Shown piece after piece: positions 41,630-52,240 of a stretch of 64,000 nt of DNA. Source of the DNA: Shinisaurus crocodilurus (taxonomy: Eukaryota > Chordata > Lepidosauria > Squamata > Shinisauridae); assembly GCA_021292165.1 (NCBI GenBank), contig JAHFWL010001001.1, positions 1,488,001 through 1,552,000 on the forward strand, written 5' to 3'. A program made the translations under genes and the position numbers. The notes under the pieces are model-generated. The model did not search any database. It saw nothing but the letters and a program-made list of their open reading frames with translations, and had not been told where the DNA came from. Numbering within the stretch: position 1 is the first letter of the stretch; each line of letters begins with the position of its first letter.

Positions 41630-41810
41630 CCAGACTGATCCAGTGCATGTTTACTCAGAGGTAAATCCTGATGGGCTGAATAAGATTTACTCCCGAGTAA
41701 TTGAGCATACAATCGACCCCTTAGGCTGCAATCCTATACCGGGGAGTTTGTCCCACTGACTTCATCTTTATATATTTACTTTTGTATAGACACCCATAGG
41801 GTCGCGCTGC
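41630..41810. mobile_element. Two family H hairpins
   Basis: 41630-41717 (GTTTACTCAGAGGTAAATCC, ATTTACTCCCGAGTAATTG) and 41724-41810 (GGCTGCAATCCTATACC to ATAGGGTCGCGCTGC), separated by 6 bp. Confidence 0.8.
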
Positions 41811-41974
41811 TAGGAGCTTGGCTGGATTATTGGTATGTACTCGGCCTAAACCAAATACTTGACCAACTAAACCAGGTACGTTACAGTGAGTTATTCAGAA
41901 CTGTTATATTGACACAGTTATATTAATTATAGGCATCGCGATGGCAGGTACCTTTCCGTTCCATTCCGATTTAT

Positions 41975-42255
41975 AATACACAACTTCCCCGGGAGTAAAA
42001 CTCACTGAAGCCAACGGTGCTTACTTCTGGGTAGACACGTGTAGGACGCGCTTGAGGCTGTCATCCAGTTTTATGCACGCCTCCTTGCAAATAAGCTCCC
42101 ATTGAACTCAATGGAGCGAGAAGAAACGCAGACGCCTCCCACTGAAATCAATGGGACGTTGAAGCTACAATCCTGTATATAATTTATCTGCGAGTAAGTC
42201 CCATTGAGCTCAATCGGGCTTATTTCTGAGTGAACATATTACAGGGTTGCGCTGT
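41975..42255. mobile_element. Three family H hairpins, partly rearranged
   Basis: 41975-42060, 42056-42118 and 42121-42255, adjoining or overlapping at their ends. Palindromic centres CCATTGAACTCAATGG and CCATTGAGCTCAATCGGG are clear. Part of the 38.7-42.3 kb cluster. Confidence 0.75.
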
Positions 42256-42281
42256 GAATTGCATGATTTTAGCTGGATTTG

Positions 42282-42306
42282 TTGTTGATTGTTGTTGTTG
42301 TTGTTG

Positions 42307-42340
<34 letters not shown>
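42282..42340. repeat. Compound (GTT)n(ATT)n tract
   Basis: GTT units change to ATT units, as at 21421. Confidence 0.9.
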
Positions 42341-42341
<1 letters not shown>

Positions 42342-42394
42342 CATCATCTAAGGGATAGTGGTAACTAATCAAAGCCAGCTCATTCAAAAATGCA

Positions 42395-42421
42395 TTATAT
42401 ATATATATATATATATATATA
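42395..42421. repeat. (AT)n microsatellite
   Basis: About 13 AT units. Confidence 0.95.
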
Positions 42422-42821
42422 AGAAGAAACCAGAATCAATGCGTTTCTGGCAGTATAATATACCCACGCTGAGACTAGCTCGTTTTAGCTTCCTACATAA
42501 TTCAGAACTCCATAAAACGTAACCCAGCAGCCATGTACTTGGTGTGCCAAGAATCCAGAGCCCTGCTGTACCAAGGGAAGCTTGCAGGCAGCATTTCAAG
42601 AGTCTCACCCTCCACGTGAAGGGAACGGGGAAGAACTAACTGCGTGTTTGTTGGTGGGAGGGGAATTATTAAAAAAAGAGAGCGAACGTGGGGGTGGGGG
42701 GAGTTTGGTTTTATGGCAGGCCACAACAGTAAGAGAAAATAGAGTGAGGGTTGACAAGCAGCCAGTGCAGGGAACAAGCCGTACGTCTCTGGATCTTTTC
42801 CAGCCGAACAAATGTTAAAGG

Positions 42822-42873
42822 GTGTGTGTGCGCGCGTGCGCGCGTGCGCGTGTGTCCGCGCGTGTGCGTGTGT
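42822..42873. repeat. Alternating GT/GC tract, Z-DNA-prone
   Basis: About 34 bp of strict purine-pyrimidine alternation (GTGTGTGTGCGCGCG...), one CC break, then 17 bp more. CG-rich alternation of this length is the classic Z-DNA-forming motif. Confidence 0.93.
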
Positions 42874-43595
42874 TATCCCCCCCCCCTCCCTGAGAAGGAA
42901 TTAGAATTTGGTTCTCAGAGAAAACGGGCATTGCTTTAAATCTGCGTCTGCCGGCTACATCACACTTCCCCTCCACTTTTTACTCTAGACTAGGTGCAGG
43001 GACCCAATCCGACGCTTAAAAGCTCCCCCCCCCATTGCGAGGGTCCTGATCCGGATCGGTGCCCGTGCGCGGACTAAAATGAAAAACAAAACAAAACAAA
43101 AAACCTGCTAGATACAGTCTGGTTGCGCTCTCATAAAGCCCTCGCGCGGACACACACGCCATTGCTTTCAGTGGGACTGACTTCCGAGTAACTTAAGTGG
43201 CGTAATACTACTGCCTCCGGACATGGGGGTTCTGTTTAGTCACTGTGGCTAATAGACGCGGCGATAAACCTGTCCTCCCTTTTAAAGCCACCAAAGCCAA
43301 TGCGCCATACATTGTCGCTATTGTTATTCTCTTAGCATTGGATCACGCAGTTTTTCATTTTCATTTTCATTTCTGTTCTCAGTTTCCTACGCTGTTGTAT
43401 GTCCCTTGCACCTGGTATCCAAAGGTATACTATTCCTGAACAGGAAGGTCTCCTTAGCCATCATTAGTCGTGGATAGCTCTGTGCTCCACCTAAAAACTA
43501 AGCTAGGAAGAAGGTGGCTCATTCATTCAGGCCAGAACATTGAGTCCCCATAACAAATAGCAACTTCCTAAGTAGATTTCTGCTAACTTCTATTA
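42874..43595. other. Repeat-poor unique sequence
   Basis: Includes a family H half-copy at 43160-43200 (TTTCAGTGGGACTGACTTCC). No gene recognised. Confidence 0.4.
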
Positions 43596-43700
43596 GGGCG
43601 CAATCCTATGCATGTTTACACAGTGGGGGGAAAAAAAAGTTTTACAGGTCCCAGCATTGACTGGGGAATGCTGGGAGTTGTAGAACTTTTTTCCAGTTCA
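43596..43700. mobile_element. 140-bp CAATCCTATG hairpin, family P, left half
   Basis: GGGCGCAATCCTATGCATG, TTTACACAGTGGGG, A-run, then CAGCATTGACTGGGGAATGC and GGGAGTTGTAGAAC. Right CATAGGATTG end absent. Confidence 0.7.
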
Positions 43701-43774
43701 GCTGCTCTGGCCCGAATGATGGAGAAGTTTCTCCAAAAGGATGAAGAGTTCAGCGGTTGCACTGAGAAGGGTTC

Positions 43775-43900
43775 CGGTAGGGCAGGACTTTAGGGCAGAA
43801 GTGGGGAGCCCCATTCAGTTGAATGTGCAGGGGCCCCCCCCAACTCAGCAGGAGTGCCTTAAACACATTTTGAAATAATATACATTAGAATGTAAGTGGT
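43775..43900. repeat. Interspersed block N
   Basis: GGCAGGACTTTAGGGCAGA, GGAGCCCCATTCAG and CATTTTGAAATAAT phrases match 13885-14000 in the same orientation. Confidence 0.55.
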
Positions 43901-43944
43901 GTGCACGCCTGAAGCATAATAACATTAAGAACATTAAACCCAAA

Positions 43945-44235
43945 TTCTAAATTCATTTATATACTGCCCAATAGCCAAAGCTCTCTGGGCGGTTCACAAC
44001 AATTCACAAAATCACACACTACAGATAAAATACAGATAAATTTAAAAAAATTTAAACCACTAAAAATAATTTCAATAAAATGCAGGACCTGTTAAAACAC
44101 AGCTGACATCAATGCCACCAGATGACAGTCTTTAAACACTGGAATAATTTCATATTCCTATCCATGCTTTTAGCTATCCAAGCAATCCAGGATCTAGCTG
44201 CTTTTCTGAGCACCCTAAAAAATAAATTCGAGTGG
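43945..44235 (-). mobile_element. L2-like LINE 3' tail
   Basis: GCCCAATAGCCAAAGCTCTC and GGGCGGTTCACAACAATTCA begin an A-rich tail shared with 46450 and 48570, ending in a coding remnant near 44190. Confidence 0.7.
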
Positions 44236-44254
44236 AATCAATGGGTTTCTTCAA

Positions 44255-44330
44255 TCCCATATCCACTTACCTGGGAGTAAGCCCCATTGGACTCAGTGGG
44301 GCGTACTTCTGTATTGAACAGGCGCAATTA
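44255..44330. mobile_element. 85-bp hairpin element, family H
   Basis: CTGGGAGTAAGCCCCATTGG and CTCAGTGGGGCGTACTTC inverted centre; ends GGCGCAATT. Confidence 0.75.
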
Positions 44331-44331
44331 G

Positions 44332-44367
44332 ATAGATAGATAAATAGATAGATAGATAGATAGATAT
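44332..44367. repeat. (GATA)n microsatellite
   Basis: About 9 GATA units with one interruption. Confidence 0.95.
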
Positions 44368-44699
44368 GGCCCGTGGTAGCTGATGACTGGTGTACTGCAT
44401 GTGTGTTTTCACTGTTGATTTAGTGACATTCAGAATAGGAATTTGCCATATTCTTCGATGAGAGGAAGGAAACAAACGATACTGCAGAAAAAAAATTCTG
44501 GATGAAAAAGATAACCGAATCCCCACTTCGCGTCTCCATTTCTCTCGCTGCTTTTGGCAGCAGCGGGTCAGAGTTTCTTTCTCTCTTTTGAGAGGGAGCC
44601 TGTTCGGGTTAAAGGCCAAGATATTTGTATGTGCTGGTCGGATGGAGCTAAAGATGTGTGTTGTGGTGGGGTGGGGTGGGTGGGTGGGTGGGCGGAGGA

Positions 44700-44865
44700 G
44701 AAAGGCTCTTGTTTAGGGAAATGCAGAGGGAAACAAGGGCTGTTGCACTCCGGTCCTGCTTGTGGGCTTTCCATTGGGGCAGCTGACTGGCCACTGTGTG
44801 AACAGATTGCTGGACTAGATGGACCCTTGGTCTGATCCAGCAGGGCTCTTCTTATGTTCTTAGGT
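44700..44865 (+). mobile_element. CR1-type LINE 3' terminus
   Basis: TGGCCACTGTGTGAACAGAT, CTGGACTAGATGGACCC, TCTGATCCAGCAGGGCTC and a TCTTATGTTCTTA end, as at 47375-47585. Confidence 0.8.
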
Positions 44866-44939
44866 GATAGCTCAGAGCTGGTGGAAGGGTCCATGCCCAC
44901 CCACCAACTACAAAGCCAGGCAGGGCTTTGTTCGTCAAA

Positions 44940-45165
44940 TTTTATTTATTTATTTATTTATTATATTTATACCCCACCTTTTTTCCTGCAAGGAACCCAA
45001 GGCGGCTTACATAATCCTCTTCCTCGTCTCCATGTTATCCTCACAACAACCCTGTGAGGTAGGCTAGGCTGAGTGACTGGCCCAAAGTCGCCCAGTGAGC
45101 TTCATAGCCGAGTGGAGATCTCCCGAGTCCCAGTCCAACACTCTCACCACTACGCCACACTGGCT
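44940..45165 (-). mobile_element. Sauria-type SINE
   Basis: Full-length minus-strand copy with (TTTA)n tail at the low-coordinate end and a small deletion near the B box. Confidence 0.93.
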
Positions 45166-45739
45166 CAAATGATCAACCTCTCAATATTCAGCTCAGGATT
45201 AAGGACCAGCCCCTCCAGGAAGTCCACAAGTCAGTTAAACCAACACAGAAGCCCAGGGCAGTATGATCAATATGGAAGCCGCATGATGCTGTTAGTACAA
45301 ATGGGTTTGGGTTTGGCCATAAAAGTTAGAACAACAGTGTTCAAACTTCAAAATGAAATAAAAATCAAACCATGGCACTCAGTGGAAGGGTGTCTGATAT
45401 AGATTCATGGAAGGGTGTCTGATATAGATTCACTGAGTTGGGAGGTGGGGACAGAGCTGTTGGCACACCACCACCGCCCCGCTTTCCTTTGAAAAAAGAA
45501 GGCTTTCTTTCTCTTTCTTTCTTTCTTTCTTTCTTTCCATCTGAAGTAAGTGCAGGCAAGGGGGAGTCCAGAGTCCAAAATGAGGTAATTGCACAACTGC
45601 TTCCGGGGCTTCCTCTGTAGGTGATAAGTTCCACTAGACATATGCAGAGTGTTCTCCTCTCTTGTAAAGCTAACAATGCCCTGTTAAGATGATGAAGGTT
45701 TGGGCCTCTTTACCTTGCACATTCAAAATGAACCACCAG
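45166..45739. other. Unassigned sequence
   Basis: (CTTT)n at 45503-45538. A local 30-bp duplication GAAGGGTGTCTGATATAGAT occurs at 45387 and 45411. No gene. Confidence 0.45.
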
Positions 45740-45839
45740 TTTCCATCTATGTCAAGTAAGGATTTTGTTCCATCAGTTCCATCTGTGTTTAACAGTTTGT
45801 CAGGTGTCTTTTGTTCCTTCATATGCTCATTGACGGAAT

Positions 45840-45885
<46 letters not shown>

Positions 45886-46090
45886 ACCAGAATGTCATTC
45901 TACTTGCGCTAATGCACACTTGCACTAATGCAAATCCCCCCCTCCAAAGTTAAAAAATGGTCCACAAGTCTGTGGAATCTGCAGGACTGGGAAAAAGCCA
46001 GCTTGTTGCGGAACTCACAGGTCGGATTCATAGAAATCCAAACTCATTTGCATCCATTGTGGATTTCTCCAGCATTGCAATGGTAACTAT
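45740..46090 (+). repeat. Uncharacterised interspersed repeat, family M
   Basis: Colinear with 7860-8465: TTTGTCAGGTGTCTTTTGTT, CCAGAATGTCATTCTACTTG, AAATCCAAACTCATTTGCAT. In place of the Sauria insertion it carries a (GAT)14 array at 45842-45883. Confidence 0.6.
45842..45883. repeat. (GAT)14 microsatellite
   Basis: 14 uninterrupted GAT units; the poly-Asp frame is an artefact. Confidence 0.95.
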
Positions 46091-46216
46091 AACTATAACC
46101 CGTCTGTTATGATTATTCTTCCTTGCCCCCCCCCCTAACCATGACTTATGGATGGCAGTTCAATGAATGACAGATTGTAGCATGTGCTTTGCATGTGGAA
46201 GTTCTCCAGCATTCAT

Positions 46217-46447
46217 TCATTTATTTATTTATTTTATTATATTTATTTCCTGCAAGGATCTCAAGGCGGCTTACATAATCCTCCTCTTCCTCTCCATTTT
46301 ATCCTCACAACAACCCTGTGAGGTAGGTGAGGCTGAGAGTCAGTGACTGGCCCAAAGTCACCCAGTGAGTTTCATGGCCAAGCAGGCACTAGAACCCGGA
46401 TCTCCCGAGTCCCAGTCCAGCACTCTCACCGCTACGCCACACTGGTT
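46217..46447 (-). mobile_element. Sauria-type SINE
   Basis: Full-length minus-strand copy with a shortened 3' domain. Confidence 0.92.
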
Positions 46448-46860
46448 TATTTATTCATTCATTCATTCATTTTCTATACGCCCAATAGCCGAAGCTCTCT
46501 GGGCAGCGTACAACAATAATTAAAAACAAACAATAAAACACAGTTAAAAATATAAACAATAAAACATTATGAAACTTTTAAAACCAATTTTAAAAATATC
46601 TCTAAAACAAGTTAATAAAACATGACCACTAAAAACAATTTACCACCCCACCATGTACCATTTAATTATTAAAAGTCTCAATGTAGAGGGCAATCTTAAC
46701 CTGGCACAGAAAAGATTATAGAGATGGCGCCAGGCAGGGCTCAGGGGGGAGCTTGTTCCACAGTTGGGGGGCTACCACAGAAAAGACCCTCCCCCTTGTC
46801 AGTGGCCTCAGAGCCGTGGAGGAAGGCAGTCTGGAGGAAGGCAGTCGGAGGAAGGTTTAA
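46448..46860 (-). mobile_element. L2-like LINE 3' fragment
   Basis: Tail GCCCAATAGCCGAAGCTCTC then A-rich DNA, followed by the minus-strand coding remnant of the L2 C-terminus around 46720-46800 (CCACAGTTGGGGGGCTACCA). Confidence 0.75.
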
Positions 46861-47009
46861 AATAACATCAACTGATGGGGGGAACAAAACCCTCTCTGTG
46901 TCTCCACTTGAGACCCTAAGGAGCTGCTGCCACTCAGATGAGACAAGAGTAGACAACATTGGGTTATCTAGATAGACAAATAATTTGGTAAGGCAGCTTT
47001 GTGCACTTC

Positions 47010-47104
47010 TTGCCCAACCTAGTGCCATTCAGATGTTCTGACCATTGGCTGTGGCTGATGGGTGACTTAGTCCAAAACATCTAAAGGGCACCACGTTGGA
47101 GAAG
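47010..47104. mobile_element. Short hAT-like hairpin element, family A
   Basis: CAACCTAGTGCCATTCAGAT left and AAACATCTAAAGGGCACCAC right. Centre GACCATTGGCTGTGGCTGAT. Confidence 0.7.
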
Positions 47105-47117
47105 CCTCTCAAAGCCC

Positions 47118-47290
47118 TTCATGTGCACAGTCCTGTGGTCATCATTACAACCCTGTGAGGTAGGCCAGTATTATTATCCCCATCATGCAGATGTGGCGGT
47201 AGGGTAAGGGTAGTTGTTGAGACTAAAAATGGCTTGCCTAAGCGCACACACCCCCCTCCGTGAGTTCATGGTGAAGCTGATCTTTGACTG
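47118..47290 (-). repeat. MIR/CORE-SINE-like remnant
   Basis: ACAACCCTGTGAGGTAGGCC then AGTATTATTATCCCCATCAT, a good match to the MIR core read in reverse; head region diverged. Confidence 0.6.
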
Positions 47291-47374
47291 AGGGGGTCGG
47301 GTCGTCGTGTCTCACTCTCTTAGCAATATTAGTGACACTGTGATGAGTGTAGTAATAATATGGTAGCTCATACT

Positions 47375-47585
47375 AGCTCTATCAATGGCTACCAGTCATG
47401 ATGACTATATGCTACCTCCAGCATCGGAGGCAGTATGCTGGGAACACGGGTGGAAAGGTGCCTTTGCACTCATGTCCTACTTGGTGGTTCCACCCCAAAG
47501 GCAGCTGGTTGGCCACTGTGTGAACACAATGCTGGTCTAGATGAACTCCTGGTCTGATCCAGCAGGGCTCTTCTTATGTTCTTAC
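47375..47585 (+). mobile_element. CR1-type LINE 3' terminus
   Basis: TAGCTCTATCAATGGCTACC, ATGCTACCTCCAGCATCGGA, TGGCCACTGTGTGAACACAA, TCTTATGTTCTTA end. Confidence 0.8.
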
Positions 47586-48256
47586 TCTGCTGCGTAAGTG
47601 GACAGGAACCGCCTGGCCTGCCTCCTTTCTTGATCGAACAAACCCACAAACAAAGGCAGAGTTCAGCTGCTACAAGTTTTTTTCCTTCCTGGCAAAAAAA
47701 AAAAAAAAAGTGTGGGAAGGGAGGAATACTAGTGTCAGCTGCAGCCATGTGGTGTCCAGGTCACCCAGCCCAAAGGCCGGCCTGCTGCCTCAGGCTTGGA
47801 AGTTCTGCCTGCCAAGGTCATTAAAATGCTCCTCGACCCCCTACAGCTGGACCTGTGCCTCTCTCTGCCTGCCTGCCTGCCTGCCTGCCTTTTATCTTGA
47901 ACCATATCCCAGGCTCTTTATAAACTGCAGACTTCCTCCTTACCAGCATCTGAGCTGGGAAAAACAATGTCTGTTTCCATCCGTGTTCCCCCACCCACCC
48001 CAAATTTGAAGCTGAAATATAGGCCGGGGCACAAGGAGAACCTTCCTGCCATGCCCGGTCCTCCTGCATGTAAAGGAGCCAAAGGTTCATCTTCTCAAAT
48101 GGGCAAAGTAGGACCAACCAAAGTAGAGCCTTGCAGGATGAGGCCACAGGTCCATCTAATCATCCCTGCTTCCCACAGTGACCAGCAAGCAAGATGCCCC
48201 CCCCCCCCTGGGAAGCCCAGACACATAGCGTGGAAGCAACAGCTCTGCTTCTCACT
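47586..48256. other. Unassigned sequence
   Basis: (CTGC)n at 47862-47890 and an A-run at 47694-47709. Overlapping frames of 80-137 codons on both strands show no domain. No gene. Confidence 0.35.

Positions 48257-48295
<39 letters not shown>
48257..48295. repeat. (AGC)13 trinucleotide repeat
   Basis: 13 uninterrupted AGC (CAG/CTG class) units. Poly-Ala and poly-Leu frames across it are artefacts. Confidence 0.95.
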
Positions 48296-48298
<3 letters not shown>

Positions 48299-48319
48299 CT
48301 TCCTGTGTGCAAGGAGGCC

Positions 48320-49440
48320 ACACAGGGGTAGTGCAGCAGAGGCAGTGTTAGGGAGTGGCCCACTAGGGCTGGAGCCCTGAATGTTTCATTTGGAGCCCCG
48401 AATCTCTGGGAGGCCCTCTGCCCCACCACCCTGCCATCCACGGGCAGTGTTAGTGGCTGCTGGTGCACCTAGGCATGGGCCCTGGATCTTTGACGCCCTA
48501 GTAATTGTGTACGTTTGCAGTCTAAGAGCATGGGTTATTATTTTATTTATTTATTTGTATTTATTTAATACATTTTTATACGGCCCAATAGCCGAAGCTC
48601 TCTGGGCAGTTTACAACAGTTAAAATCATAAAATACAATATAAAATTTAAAATTTAAAACCACAGATTAAAAACAAACAGCAGAGCTAGCAGCAGGAGTT
48701 ACAATAGCGGAATTAAAAACAATTACAAGATTAAGATGATTAAAATGATTAAATACCTGGGAGAACAGAAAGGTCTTCACCTAGCGCCAGAAAGAATACA
48801 AAGTAGGCGCCAGGCGAACCTCTTTGGGGAGCTCATTCCATAACCGGGGTGCCACAGCAGAAAAGGCCCTCCTCCTGGTAGCCACCTGCCTCACTTCCTT
48901 TGGCAGGGGCTCTCGGAGAAGGACCGCTGATGCAGATCTTAGTGTCCAGGCAGGTACATATGGGAGACGACAATCCTTCAGATACCCTGGCCCCAAGCCA
49001 TTTAGGGCTTTAAATGTTAGCATTATGGTCCAAAATACCTTGCTATAATCATCCTTGCCAGTGTGCCATGCTCAGTTTGTAATGAATTAGTAAATGTTTA
49101 AGGTGCCATGCAACTCTTTGCTGTTCCCAGGCACGCCATCCTCCCCATCTGGATTGGGGCCTGAAAGACCAAAGAAAAGTGTGGGCACCTGGAGGGTATA
49201 TTTTATATATATATTGGGCATTGCACAACTCTGTCCTGAAAGCAAGCAAGAAGTTAATTAGTTTGCCTTCTCTAAAATTTAAATTATAGTAATTATTTCT
49301 AATTATGCACATATATTTGCATATGCAAGTTTGTGCAATTTCTTGTTGTTGTTCTGTGGGCCTGAGCCTCTGATCTTTTTGGTACCTAGCACCAAAAGGT
49401 ACCAGACCCCTGGTCTGCAGATTCGATATCTCCAGATGGT
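48320..49440 (+). repeat. Family K repeat, split by an L2-like LINE
   Basis: The left block (GTGGCCCACTAGGGCTGGAG at 48355) and the right block (TTTGCATATGCAAGTTTGTG to GGTACCTAGCACC, 49315-49395) are the two ends of family K. The L2-like fragment 48540-49035 and other DNA lie between them. Confidence 0.55.
48540..49035 (-). mobile_element. L2-like LINE 3' fragment
   Basis: Minus frame 48781-49023: LTFKALNGLGPGYLKDC, RRAFSAVAPRLWNELPKEVR and LAPTLYSFWR, an L2-group C-terminus with an open 80-codon frame. Tail GCCCAATAGCCGAAGCTCTC at the low-coordinate end. Confidence 0.9.
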
Positions 49441-49684
49441 GCCAGTGTGGCATAGTGGCATAGTGGTGAGAGTGTTGGACTGGGACTTGGGAGATCCGGG
49501 TTCTAGTCCCCGCTCAGCCATGAAGCTCACTGGGTGACTTTGGGCCAGTCACTGACTCTCAGCCTAACCTACCTCACAGGGTTGTTGTGAGGATAAAATG
49601 GAGAGGAGGAGGAGGATTATGTAAGCCGCCTTGGGTTCCTTGCAGGAAAAAAGGCAGGGTATAAATATAATAAATAAATAAATA
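49440..49684 (+). mobile_element. Sauria-type SINE
   Basis: Full-length plus copy with a GGCATAGT duplication in the A-box region (GTGGCATAGTGGCATAGTGG) and an (AATA)n tail. Confidence 0.93.
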
Positions 49685-49789
49685 AAATGGTGTGGCCATA
49701 GGCAAGAGCCGAAGGCACCTCTCCCATCTCTGATCAAACAGCTCTTGGATAAAAAATTGGATGTGGTGTTCTTATTGCTTAATCTAGAA

Positions 49790-49893
49790 CAGCCTTCCCC
49801 AACCTGGGGTGTGCTCCAGATGTGTTGGACTGCAATTCCCATTACCCCCAGCCAGCCAGATGGGGATGATGGGGGCTGTAGTGCAAGAAGATG
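49790..49893. mobile_element. Short hAT-like hairpin element, family A
   Basis: CAGCCTTCCCCAACCTGGGG left; GGGGGCTGTAGTGCAAGAAG right. Central pair CCCATTACCCCCAGCC and GGGGATGATGGG. Confidence 0.75.
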
Positions 49894-50086
49894 TTCTAGA
49901 ATGATGAATAGTTGTCAGTTATTGAACATTTTTGTGCCGCCTAGCTTCAAAAGCTTACACACGATTTAACTGCATTTTAGTTGAGCCTAATAAAGGTATT
50001 GCCCAACTGTGGATTTTGGAGAACTGTGTGAACATAATGTTTGAGGTGATGTGAAAGTCTCAGCTGTAATGTAAAGTTTTATGAAG

Positions 50087-50182
50087 GGCTGCAATCCCAA
50101 ATATAATTACCTGAGAATAAGTTCCATTGAACTCAATGGCACTTACTTCTATGGAGTAGACATGTTTAGGGTTATTATGCTG
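50087..50182. mobile_element. 85-bp hairpin element, family H
   Basis: GGCTGCAATCCCAA, AAGTTCCATTGAACTCAATG, CACTTACTTC. Confidence 0.8.
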
Positions 50183-50399
50183 AAAATACAATAAAGCAAA
50201 TAATAAATAACATACATTACACCATGGACAATCTCTATTTTCTGGGACTTCCATGTCTCTGGAAAATCATTGTCCTTATTTTGCTTGTAAGAGAGATTGG
50301 AAGGGAGCTCATTAAATATATGTGTTAGTATGTATACATGTGCACTGGAGTGTACTAGATTCCTTTTCACACATACATGCCCAACCTACACAACGTACA

Positions 50400-50553
50400 T
50401 GCCCAACCTCCCTCCTGTGAGGAAGGTTAGGCTGAGACTGAGTCAGTGACTGGCCCAAAGTCACCCCATGAGTTTCATGGCCGAGTGGGGACTAGAACCT
50501 GGATCTCCTCAGTCCCAGTCCAACACTCTCAGCACTACGCCACACTGGCTCCT
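50400..50553 (-). mobile_element. Sauria-type SINE, 3'-deleted
   Basis: Minus-strand head and part of the body; the GTAAGCCGCC domain is missing. Confidence 0.88.
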
Positions 50554-50689
50554 TTTATAAATAATATCCTCCGACATTTCACAAATGGAAGAAGAACTTG
50601 TAGGACTGGCATTTTATTCTGCCCATCTTCTAAGGAACTGAGGGTGATGTCCGTGCTTCACTTCCTCCTCCTCCTCCTCCTCCTCCTCA

Positions 50690-50805
50690 TACAAGCCCTG
50701 GGATGTAAGTTAAGCTGAGGTAATGTTACAGATTCAAGGTCACCCAGCCTCATGGCGGAAATGAGGATTTGAACTCGTGCCTCACTGCTACTTAGTCTCA
50801 CATGC
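50690..50805 (-). repeat. MIR/CORE-SINE-like remnant
   Basis: AAGGTCACCCAGCCTCATGG and GAGGATTTGAACTCGTGCCT are the MIR head and B-box region in reverse. Confidence 0.6.
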
Positions 50806-50962
50806 TAAACCCCCCCCCCCATGCCAACTCGTTTTCTCTAGTGCACAGACCACAGGTGGGTTGAGGATACAGCCCTCAATTTAGCCCATGGAGCTTCCAG
50901 CTTCAGGGGCAGTCTACCTCTGAATAACATACTGTTGGCAACAAATGAGGGGGAAAGGACTG

Positions 50963-51200
50963 CTTATTTGTTTATTTATTATTACATTTGTATCCCACTT
51001 TTTCCCCCCTCCAAGGAACCCAAGGTGACTAACATGATCTTCCTCCTCTCCATTTTATCTTCACAACAGACCTGTGAGGTAGGTTAGGCTGAAAGTCAGT
51101 GACTGACCCACAGTCATCCAGTGAGTTTCATGGCTGAGTGGGGACCAGAACCCAGATCTCCTGAGCCCCAGTCCAACCACAACACTACACTGGCTCACAC
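50963..51200 (-). mobile_element. Sauria-type SINE
   Basis: Minus-strand copy, more diverged than most, with short deletions in the tail and A-box regions. Confidence 0.88.
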
Positions 51201-51300
51201 AACACCACACACAGGTTGCCTTAATGCTTTTGCGCTTCTTAAGAGGCATCTGATACAACAGACTGGACTCAGTAATGCCCAGGTTTATGTCCAGGTTCAG

Positions 51301-51421
51301 TAACCTGGATGCCCTCCAGATGTTTTGGACTACAGCTCCCATCAGCCCCAGCCAGCATGGCCAATTTGTCAGGGATTGTGGGAGTTGTAGTCCAAAACAT
51401 CTGGAGGGCATCTGCGTTGCC
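51301..51421. mobile_element. Short hAT-like hairpin element, family A
   Basis: CTGGATGCCCTCCAGATGTT left, AACATCTGGAGGGCATCTGC right; TTTGGACTACAGCTCCCA and GGGAGTTGTAGTCCAAA inner pair. Confidence 0.85.
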
Positions 51422-51486
51422 TATCCCTTCTATCTGTTTCAGCCTGGTTCTTTTACTTTTAAAAGTAGCTATTTCTTTAATTGGGT

Positions 51487-51490
<4 letters not shown>

Positions 51491-51545
<55 letters not shown>
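51491..51545. repeat. Compound (GT)n(GA)n microsatellite
   Basis: 15 GT units directly followed by about 12 GA units. Confidence 0.95.
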
Positions 51546-51549
51546 CATC

Positions 51550-52240
51550 TGATTGAATGAAGCAAAAAAAGGGGGGGGTGATTTGTCTCCTTGCTCTGTG
51601 CATGCCAATAGCTATCCAACCGTTTGCTCTAGTAAGTAGTTAGGAAGATTCTAGGCGAGATAACCCAAGCAACCTGTCTCCTTTTATTTTAATCCGATTT
51701 AACTGAATGCAGGGGGCTCTTTGATGGAGACCTAACTAGACAAATCCATCTGATCTGTGTACTAAACGTTTGGACTGTTGATTTTGGGGGGGTCGCGTGG
51801 GTCAGGTTAGTTCAAAGAGCCACCTGCTTTCATCCTAGCTCTCCACGCAGTGGTTCCTAAAATGCTCTCTTGGTGCAGGAAGCTTGTGTGTATGCGCATG
51901 CACACACATTTTAATCAGCTAAGAATTATTTGGTGATATAATCACTATCTTTCTAGATATGCTGTGCTAACCTCATACCTGTGATGTAAAAGAAATCCAG
52001 TGTTGTGATTAAGCCTAGATTGGAAGGATGGATGGGGAAAGACAAAACAGCAACTAATTTGCTGATAGATTTTAGTTCAGCAGTTTCAAGCCTGAGTTTC
52101 CCTTTGAAGTCTTTTTTGTTGAGGTATTGTTGCTCTGAGGTCAGCAGCAGTGGGGTTCCTGGGAGACTGAAATGTTCCCCCACTAGCTTCTGAACCTTGC
52201 CATTTTTTATGTCAGATTTTATTTATACTCTCACATGGAG
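51550..52240. other. Unassigned sequence
   Basis: No repeat recognised apart from homopolymers. No gene. Confidence 0.35.

Noticed and set aside
45689..45928. Frame with poly-Asp
   Set aside because: Translation of (GAT)14 inside a repeat.
47967..48468. Frames with poly-Ala or poly-Leu
   Set aside because: Both are readings of the (AGC)13 array; no domain on either side.
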